Below are positions 33,289 to 35,449 of a DNA stretch of 35,449 nt, in pieces. Each line of letters opens with the position of its first letter. The stretch's first letter is position 1. The DNA comes from Actinomycetota bacterium. GTDB lineage: Bacteria; Actinomycetota; Actinomycetes; S36-B12. Under the pieces are notes generated by a model that did not search any database, was not told the origin of the DNA, and worked only from the letters and a program-made list of their open reading frames with translations. The DNA lies in NCBI GenBank assembly GCA_016870515.1, contig VGBL01000022.1:1-35449 (forward strand), written 5' to 3'. The position numbers were made by a program, and so were the translations under genes.

Positions 33289-35449
33289 GCGTCCTTCTTC
33301 ACTCCGGCGAGCAACAGCGACGCGAGGTCGACTACCTCGAAGCCCTCCGCCTGGCCCTGCTGCTGGAACGACGTCACCGCGTCGTTGAGCATCACGCTGC
33401 AGAACGGGCATGCCACGGCGACCTTGGCTGCACCGGTCGCGACGGCTTCCTCGGCCCTATTGGCATTGACGCGAGTGCCGAGCTTCTCCTCCATCCACAT
33501 GCGGGCGCCACCCGCACCGCAGCAGAATGATTGCGCGCCGTGGCGCGGCATCTCGACGAGCTCGACGCCGGGCACGGACTCCACGAGCTCGCGCGGCGGC
33601 ACGTAAATGTTGTTGTGGCGTCCGAGGTAGCACGGATCGTGGTAGGTGACCTTCTCCGTCATCCCCGTCTCAAGCGGGGTGACGGGAATCAGGCGACCTT
33701 CTCGCACGAGAGTGGCCAGCAACTGCGAATAGTGGACGACCTCGTAGTTGCCACCAACCTGCGGGTATTCGCGGCCCAGGGTGTTGAGGCAGTGCGGGCA
33801 TGTGACAACGATCTTCTTGGCCTTGATCTCGTTGAGCACCTCGACGTTCTGCATTGCCTGCATCTGGAAGAGGAATTCGTTGCCTGCTCGACGAGCCGGA
33901 TCGCCATTGCAGGTCTCGCCCTCGCCGAGCACCATAAAACTGACCCCAGCAATGGTGAGGAGTTCGGCGACCGCCTTCGTGGTCTTCTTCGCACGGTCCT
34001 CGAAGGCCCCGGCGCACCCGACCCAGAAGAGGTATTCGACGTCGGCGGGGATCGTGTCTTCGCCGTCCATGCCGAAGACGCGGACCTCGAAGTCGACTTC
34101 CTCGATCCAGGCATTGCGCATGGAGGCGTTCATGCCCCACGGGTTGCCTTTGGTCTCGACGTTCTTGAACATGCCGTTGAGTTCGACCGGGAAACTCGTG
34201 TCGATCATCACCTGGTAGCGACGCATGTCAATGAAGTGGTCGATGTGCTCGATGTCGACGGGGCACTGGTAGACGCAGGCTCCGCAGGTGGTGCATGACC
34301 ACAGGGCGTCCTCGTCGATGACCGGACCCGACTGGTCGCGGTGGCCCGACGCGTCGTAGCCGTCGGTGTCCTTGTGCGCCACGTCATCGCGCGGCCCGAC
34401 GAGCGGGCGCTCGACGGCGTCCTTGACCGACTGCGGCATCGTGGCGAGCACAGCCTCATCGACATCGCCAAGCGGCGGGTTTGCGCCGTCGTTGGCCTTC
34501 TGTGCGGCCATGACATAGGGCGCCTTCGCAAACGACGCCTCGCGCAGGTCCATGATCATCAACTTGGGGCTCAGTGGCTTACCGGTGTTCCACGCAGGGC
34601 ACTGCGACTGGCAGCGTCCGCATTCGGTGCAGGTGGCGAAGTCGAGCGTGTCCTTCCACGTGAAGTCCTCGATGCGCCCGACGCCGAAGGTGGCGTCGTC
34701 GGCAGGGTCCTCGAAGTCGATCGGCTTGCCACCGGAATACATCGGCAGGAGCGGGCCGAGGGCGTTGGGAAGCCGCGAGAACGCGACGTTGATGGGCGCG
34801 AGCCCGATGTGCAGGTGCTTGGAGTAGAGCACGATGAGGAGGAAGCCGAGGATCACCGCGATGTGCAGGATGACCCCGAAGAATTCGAGCACCTCGAGCG
34901 TGGATACACCCAGGGGCTCCATGAGCGAGGCGATCCAGTTGGAGAAGAAGGCACCGGGCAACTGGCCGTGGAGGGCGAGCTTGGCGCCGCGGTAGAGCTC
35001 CAGCGTCCACAGGACGTTGAAGATCATGAGGAGCACGATCCACGCGGCTCCGGTGTGAGAGCCGAAGAAGCGGGACCGGCGGCCCTCCTTGGCGGGGTTG
35101 TTGAGCAGTCGGATGATCGCGAATATCACGATGCCGACGAACACCAGGATGACGAAGAGATCCTCGAGGAAGAGCACGATCGGCCAGGTGCCGATGACGG
35201 GGAACCAGAAGTTTTCGATGTAGACCTCGCCGAGGGCCTCCGCGACCGTGATGCCCAGCACAAGGAAGCCCCAGAACGCGAAGACGTGCGCGACGCCGGG
35301 GATGGCCCACTGCAGCAGCTTCTTCTGCCCGAGCACCTGGCTGCCCTCGAGTTCGGCGCGCTTGCCCACGTGGCTGGTCCGGCCGACAGCCGGCTGGCCG
35401 GAGCGGATCATGCCCTGCAGGAAGAGGATGCGCCGGGTCGCGAAGAAGG
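33285..35449 (-). CDS. etfD: EtfD-like membrane Fe-S oxidoreductase (5' end outside window)
   Basis: At least 720 residues. The frame continues past ATG 35411 to the window edge with FFATRRILFLQG, so the true start lies outside. The N-terminal part has about five NarI-like membrane helices. It is followed by two ferredoxin-type clusters, CTECGRCQSQCP and CTTCGACVYQCP, and two cysteine-rich CCG domains (CNGDPARRAGNE with CPHC, and HDPCYLGRHN with FCCGAGGARM). The layout matches heterodisulfide-reductase-like proteins such as M. tuberculosis Rv0338c (EtfD). That protein takes electrons from electron-transfer flavoprotein, reduced by acyl-CoA dehydrogenases, and passes them to quinone. It would be the outlet for the FadE5-like enzyme encoded at 13460-15304. 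The etfBA genes are not in the window. Confidence 0.85.
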   Translation of the reverse strand, partial: FFATRRILFLQGMIRSGQPAVGRTSHVGKRAELEGSQVLGQKKLLQWAIPGVAHVFAFWGFLVLGITVAEALGEVYIENFWFPVIGTWPIVLFLEDLFVILVFVGIVIFAIIRLLNNPAKEGRRSRFFGSHTGAAWIVLLMIFNVLWTLELYRGAKLALHGQLPGAFFSNWIASLMEPLGVSTLEVLEFFGVILHIAVILGFLLIVLYSKHLHIGLAPINVAFSRLPNALGPLLPMYSGGKPIDFEDPADDATFGVGRIEDFTWKDTLDFATCTECGRCQSQCPAWNTGKPLSPKLMIMDLREASFAKAPYVMAAQKANDGANPPLGDVDEAVLATMPQSVKDAVERPLVGPRDDVAHKDTDGYDASGHRDQSGPVIDEDALWSCTTCGACVYQCPVDIEHIDHFIDMRRYQVMIDTSFPVELNGMFKNVETKGNPWGMNASMRNAWIEEVDFEVRVFGMDGEDTIPADVEYLFWVGCAGAFEDRAKKTTKAVAELLTIAGVSFMVLGEGETCNGDPARRAGNEFLFQMQAMQNVEVLNEIKAKKIVVTCPHCLNTLGREYPQVGGNYEVVHYSQLLATLVREGRLIPVTPLETGMTEKVTYHDPCYLGRHNNIYVPPRELVESVPGVELVEMPRHGAQSFCCGAGGARMWMEEKLGTRVNANRAEEAVATGAAKVAVACPFCSVMLNDAVTSFQQQGQAEGFEVVDLASLLLAGVKKDA

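Noticed and set aside
33675-33692. 14-nt match to the 3' end of tRNA-Gly (GGGTGACGGGAATC), a possible att site
   Set aside because: It lies inside the conserved EtfD-like coding sequence, is short, and the matching region is explained by the codons.
1-35449. CRISPR array or phage gene cluster
   Set aside because: No regularly spaced identical repeats and no phage structural genes were seen; the only phage-like item is the integrase remnant.

Overview
The window is GC-rich DNA (roughly 62-67% in most lines counted by hand) from an actinomycete-type bacterium. The markers are a mycothiol-dependent maleylpyruvate isomerase-family protein, a FadE5-type acyl-CoA dehydrogenase, an EtfD-type membrane Fe-S oxidoreductase, a CopD-CtaG fusion and a soluble acyl-ACP desaturase. 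Many genes also look leaderless, with a TANNNT hexamer exactly 6 nt before the start codon. I cannot name the genus.

Layout. 1-4.3 kb: the start-containing part of an EamA-type exporter (minus, runs off the window) and a translationally coupled cydD-cydC pair. 4.3-5.1 kb: a small SHOCT protein and a secreted protein whose stop codons interlock. 5.2-8.5 kb: a tightly overlapping bkdA-bkdB-bkdC operon for a branched-chain 2-oxoacid dehydrogenase complex without E3. 8.5-9.5 kb: a mycothiol-dependent enzyme and what looks like the tail of a carbon-nitrogen hydrolase. 9.5-13.4 kb (minus): a CPA2 antiporter, CopC and CopD-CtaG operon. 13.4-15.3 kb: a FadE5-like dehydrogenase behind a three-copy palindromic operator. 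15.4-16.4 kb: two small membrane proteins. 16.4-18.4 kb: an AbiEi-type gene bracketed by two related palindromic elements, then an acyl-ACP desaturase. 18.4-22.3 kb: a tyrosinase interrupted by one in-frame TAA, and a large secreted lipase-like protein.

22.4-30.9 kb looks like an acquired island. It begins with short tandem repeats resembling an insertion-sequence end. It carries a long minus-strand operon of visibly lower GC, and it ends at a truncated integrase gene beside tRNA-Gly(CCC). The operon reads: crotonase-like protein, DmdA/GcvT-like folate-dependent demethylase, two short-chain dehydrogenases, a wrecked flavin disulfide oxidoreductase, an acyl-CoA ligase, a PEBP-family protein and a lysine-rich small protein. 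A consensus-like promoter places the predicted transcription start at the first gene's GTG. The gene set suggests demethylation of a methylated carboxylic acid followed by CoA-dependent breakdown, related to but not identical with the DMSP demethylation route. This is the best candidate in the window for an undescribed system.

30.9-35.4 kb: a FUSC-like fragment, a full FUSC-family protein, dcd, and an EtfD-like membrane oxidoreductase that runs off the right edge. Several genes share a metabolic theme: acyl-CoA dehydrogenase, branched-chain 2-oxoacid dehydrogenase, acyl-CoA ligase and the ETF:quinone route all feed acyl-CoA oxidation into the respiratory chain.
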